The notes beneath the pieces were generated by a model, which searched no databases, was not told where the DNA came from, and saw only the letters and a program-made list of their open reading frames with translations. The translations under genes and the position numbers were made by a program. Of a stretch of 8,597 nucleotides of DNA, positions 6,158 through 8,597 are shown one piece after another. Within the stretch, counting starts at the first letter, position 1. Each line of letters starts with the position of its first letter. The stretch lies in contig JAACDT010000310.1 in the NCBI GenBank assembly GCA_009936885.1, forward strand, positions 1-8,597, given 5' to 3'. The stretch comes from Alphaproteobacteria bacterium (GTDB lineage: Bacteria > Pseudomonadota > Alphaproteobacteria > Puniceispirillales > Puniceispirillaceae).

Positions 6158-7120
6158 ATGAACCTAATTTCTAAAGTTGCATTTGCAACAATTTTCACAG
6201 CAGGACTAGTTGGTCAAACTATGGCAGCTGAATGTATTGCCCCTGCTAATCCAGGCGGCGGATGGGATTTCACCTGTCGGTCAATTACTAAGATCATGAG
6301 TGATATTGACGCATATGACGGCTCTATTCAGGTAACGAATATGGCTGGCGGCGGCGGCGGCCTTGCTTTTACCCATGTTGTGAATGAGCGCAATTCAGAT
6401 GACGACCTTATCATCGCAGCTTCTACGGCAACTGCTACCAGACTTGCCCAGAATGCCTATTCAGGAATGACATCTGATCAGGTTCGATTTCTTGGCGCAA
6501 TTGGCGCTGACCCTGGGGTAATTGTGGTTGGAAAAGATTCCCCCTATCAAAATCTAAATGATCTGCTTGATGCGGTGATAGCAGACCCGTCAAAGCACGC
6601 CTTTGCAGGAGGCTCTGCAGCTGGTGGTTATGATCATCTAAAAGTTCTAATGGCCCTAAAGCGCAAAGGTTTTACAGATATTAAGAAGGTAAAATATATT
6701 GGTGTAGACGGTGATGCAGATGCTATCACACAAACCGTTGGTGGTTTTACAGCTGCTATGACAGGCGATATCTCAGGTGTGGTTGGATTTATTAAATCTG
6801 GTGATGTTCGGGTTCTTGCGTCATTCACGGATGAGCGTATTCCAGGGTTTGAATCAATTCCAACTGCCAAAGAACAGGGAATTGATGTAGTAGCTGTAAA
6901 CTGGAGAGGATTATACACTCCAAAAGGAGCCTCTCAGGCCTCTTATGAAAAGTGGACAGAGGCTTTAAGGCAGGTTGGTGCTTCTCAAGAATGGGCAGAT
7001 GCAATGATGGCTAATGGACTTGCTCCTTTCAACAAAGTTGGTCCTGACTTTCAGAATTATGTAGATGGCGTAATTGCTGAAGTTCGTGAAATGTCTGTTG
7101 AACTTGGTGTTATGAAATAA
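6158..7120 (+). CDS. tctC: Tripartite tricarboxylate transporter substrate-binding receptor TctC
   Basis: This 320-residue periplasmic receptor delivers substrate to the TctAB membrane complex. A signal peptide spans residues 1-24 (cut after MAA, before ECIAP). The mature protein starts with CIAPANPGGGWDFTCR, close to the matching stretch of Salmonella TctC, including two cysteines 14 apart (C26, C40) that may form a disulfide. Other family stretches are the Gly-rich loop after VTNMAGG (about 59-69), TGDISGVVGFIKSGDVRVLA near 201, and IPTAKEQGIDV near 233. The length is normal for the TctC/Bug family. A carboxylate, likely di- or tricarboxylic, is the expected ligand, but this family has diversified and citrate itself is not proven. 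The stop codon overlaps the tctB start by one base (TAATG). Confidence 0.93.
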   Translation: MNLISKVAFATIFTAGLVGQTMAAECIAPANPGGGWDFTCRSITKIMSDIDAYDGSIQVTNMAGGGGGLAFTHVVNERNSDDDLIIAASTATATRLAQNAYSGMTSDQVRFLGAIGADPGVIVVGKDSPYQNLNDLLDAVIADPSKHAFAGGSAAGGYDHLKVLMALKRKGFTDIKKVKYIGVDGDADAITQTVGGFTAAMTGDISGVVGFIKSGDVRVLASFTDERIPGFESIPTAKEQGIDVVAVNWRGLYTPKGASQASYEKWTEALRQVGASQEWADAMMANGLAPFNKVGPDFQNYVDGVIAEVREMSVELGVMK

Positions 7121-7557
7121 TGTCTGACCGAATTACCGGTTTACTAACAATCTGTGTAGCACTCGCTTTTTTTTCGAGTGCTACACAATTAGAATTACCG
7201 TTTTTTTCCGATCCTTTAGGCCCAAAGGCATTTCCAATGGCTGTTTCTGGTGTGGCATTAATAGCGGGTATAATGATGCTTGTACGGCCAGACCAAGAAC
7301 CTGAATGGCCTGTTCTATCAACATTTATCAAGTTGTTTATAACAACTTTGATTTTAGTTATTTACGCCTACAGTCTGAAGCCTCTTGGTTTCATAATACC
7401 AACGGCGCTGGCATCGGCTGCAATATCCTATCAAATCAAGCCAAATTTATGGAAATCTATGATAATTGGCGGTAGCTTATCCGTTGTTTTGTTTTTGATA
7501 TTTAAATTTGGACTTGGATTAGGTTTGTACGCCTTTCCAAAATCTTTCATGGGGTAG
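7120..7557 (+). CDS. tctB: Tripartite tricarboxylate transporter small membrane subunit TctB
   Basis: This is a 145-residue hydrophobic protein with about four membrane segments (near 7-24, 37-55, 67-88 and 115-135). It shows the usual TctB opening (DRITGLLTICVALAFF) and the SDPLGPKAFP stretch. It is the poorly conserved small partner of TctA in the inner membrane. The ATG at 7120 overlaps the tctC stop, and no purine-rich binding site precedes it, so translation is probably coupled to tctC. Codons 12-23 contain a perfect 13-bp inverted repeat with a T8 loop, listed separately. The position between receptor and large subunit is the canonical tctCBA order. Confidence 0.9.
   Translation: MSDRITGLLTICVALAFFSSATQLELPFFSDPLGPKAFPMAVSGVALIAGIMMLVRPDQEPEWPVLSTFIKLFITTLILVIYAYSLKPLGFIIPTALASAAISYQIKPNLWKSMIIGGSLSVVLFLIFKFGLGLGLYAFPKSFMG
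7153..7187 (+). repeat. Perfect 13-bp inverted repeat (hairpin) inside the 5' end of tctB
   Basis: TGTGTAGCACTCG at 7153-7165 is perfectly complementary to CGAGTGCTACACA at 7175-7187, with a 9-nt loop of C plus eight T. The stem starts 33 nt after the end of tctC and lies wholly within the tctB coding frame (codons 12-23, part of the first membrane segment). As RNA it should fold stably. A further T7 run begins at 7201, 13 nt past the stem, which is too far for a standard intrinsic terminator. A role in stabilising upstream tctC mRNA or in reducing tctBA expression is possible. Confidence 0.85.
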
Positions 7558-7563
7558 GTTAAT

Positions 7564-8597
7564 ATGGAACTTTTAGCGAATTTAGCTCTGGGATTTTCAG
7601 TAGCATTAAGTCCGAACACATTAATGCTAGCTGTTATTGGTTGCATATTAGGAACCGTTATCGGGGCATTGCCTGGCCTTGGTCCTTCTAACGGAGTTGC
7701 TATATTAATCCCGCTTTCATTTTCGCTTGGCCTTGATGCAACAGCGGCTCTTGTTCTAATGACATCTGTCTATTATGGGGCAATGTATGGCGGGCGAATT
7801 TCCTCTATTCTATTAAATATTCCAGGGGACGAGCCGGCAATGATGACAACTCTTGATGGGTATCCAATGGCTAAAAAAGGTCAGGCTGGAAACGCATTAG
7901 TGCTATCTGGGGTTGCCTCTTTTGTGGGTGCTTTTCTGGCCACAATTGGTTTGATGTTACTTGCACCGATTTTAGCAAGAGTGGCATTTCTATTCGGACC
8001 TGCTGAATATTTCGCACTTTACTTACTTGCTTTTTGCACTTTAGGGGGGCTCGGCTCAAAAAATCAAACCAAGGCTGCACTTTCTGTTTGTTTAGGTCTA
8101 GGCATTGCTATGATAGGTGTTGATAAATCAACTGGCATGACGCGCTTTACAGGGAATAATCTGCATTTATATGACGGAATTGATTTTCTGGTTGCAATCG
8201 TTGGATTATTTGCTGTTTCTGAAGTGTTTATTTTTATTGAAAGTCACGGTAAAAATTCATCCATAGGGGTCAAATTGGAAAAGGTAACTATTCCTTTTAG
8301 AATGATTTTTGAGACTCGATGGACGATGCTGAGGAGCAGTATCATTGGGTTTGTAGCAGGTGTTTTACCTGGGGCAGGTGCCTCTCTTGGGAGCTTTCTT
8401 GCATATATGTCAGAGAAGTCACTTGCAAAAGAAAAAGATAAATTTGGAACAGGTGAGCCAAAGGGTATTGCTGCTCCTGAAGCTGGAAATAATTCTGCTG
8501 CTGGCGGGGCGTTGGTCCCGATGCTTACACTTGGGGTTCCTGGCTCTGGAACAACAGCTGTTCTTCTTGCTTTATTGATGACGTTAAATATCACGCC
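7564..8597 (+). CDS. tctA: Tripartite tricarboxylate transporter large membrane subunit TctA, 3' end cut by window edge
   Basis: This is the large multi-spanning subunit that forms the ion-coupled transport path in the inner membrane. The frame is open from ATG 7564 to the window end (344 residues). The family is about 500 long, so roughly a third is outside. Signature stretches are GALPGLGPSNGVAILIPL (34-51), GGRISSILLNIPGDE (76-90), PGAGASLGSFLAY (from 269) and PEAGNNSAAGGALVPMLTLG (from 305). The two PGxG regions reflect the internal duplication known for TctA. It starts 6 bp after the tctB stop, with only a weak AGG (7556-7558) as ribosome binding site. The first conserved block normally has a small residue where R78 sits in GGRISS, a possible subfamily trait. 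Confidence 0.95.
   Translation, partial: MELLANLALGFSVALSPNTLMLAVIGCILGTVIGALPGLGPSNGVAILIPLSFSLGLDATAALVLMTSVYYGAMYGGRISSILLNIPGDEPAMMTTLDGYPMAKKGQAGNALVLSGVASFVGAFLATIGLMLLAPILARVAFLFGPAEYFALYLLAFCTLGGLGSKNQTKAALSVCLGLGIAMIGVDKSTGMTRFTGNNLHLYDGIDFLVAIVGLFAVSEVFIFIESHGKNSSIGVKLEKVTIPFRMIFETRWTMLRSSIIGFVAGVLPGAGASLGSFLAYMSEKSLAKEKDKFGTGEPKGIAAPEAGNNSAAGGALVPMLTLGVPGSGTTAVLLALLMTLNIT

Noticed and set aside
7153..7207. Intrinsic terminator ending the tctC transcript
   Set aside because: The stem is perfect, but the following sequence is AATTAGAATTACCG and the T7 run starts 13 nt later, so the standard stem-plus-U-tract layout is missing. Kept only as a hairpin.
7110..7646. Minus-strand frames opposite tctB and the tctB-tctA junction
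   Set aside because: They cover a well-supported tctC-tctB-tctA operon on the other strand and show no independent coding evidence.
8244..8594. Minus-strand open frame of 116 codons opposite tctA
   Set aside because: It is antisense to the highly conserved TctA signature region; its Pro/Ala-rich translation is the expected mirror of Gly/Ala-rich membrane codons.

Overview
The window looks like a piece of a free-living, probably marine, alphaproteobacterial chromosome. It is AT-rich by eye and almost wall-to-wall coding. Its genes are a class III omega-aminotransferase, an S1-family sulfatase, and a tripartite tricarboxylate transporter (TTT/Tct) with a divergent TctDE-type two-component system. 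Taxonomy is inferred from gene style only. I see no rRNA or tRNA gene, insertion sequence, integrase, CRISPR array or replication origin.

Left block (1-2956). A PLP-dependent aminotransferase runs leftward and is cut by the window edge. It is divergent from a complete sulfatase with the CTPSR formylglycine signature. The 254-bp gap between them is the most repeat-rich non-coding part of the window. It holds a 10-bp palindrome, a perfect 9-bp tandem repeat, an AGGAG with no start codon at normal spacing, and a 17-bp tandem repeat (2.8 copies) reaching to 3 bp before the sulfatase start codon. Each 17-bp copy opens a tiny ATG...TGA frame whose stop overlaps the next start.

Middle block (3023-6061, minus strand). 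Three overlapping genes are read in the order response regulator, sensor kinase, periplasmic binding protein. The first two are TctD/TctE-like. The third is an AfuA/PgtC-type binding protein with a signal peptide. The overlaps are 8 and 28 bp, so this is one translationally coupled operon. The kinase keeps its H, N and G2 boxes, but its G1 (DxGxG) box appears degenerate.

Right block (6158-8597, plus strand). tctC, tctB and tctA follow, with tctA cut by the right edge. The receptor most resembles the tricarboxylate (citrate-type) TctC proteins. A perfect 13-bp inverted repeat lies inside the start of tctB, just after tctC. The 96-bp gap between the divergent operons carries a 7-bp direct repeat at 11-bp period, the geometry expected of an OmpR-family regulator site.

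Reading of the whole: the middle and right blocks form one sensing-and-uptake module. A periplasmic protein and a membrane kinase would sense a small carboxylate, the regulator would act in the shared promoter region, and TctCBA would import the compound. The sulfatase and aminotransferase are ordinary catabolic genes with no visible functional link to the transporter. No clearly new system is proven. The best leads are the micro-ORF repeat leader, the hairpin inside tctB, and the three-part sensor.
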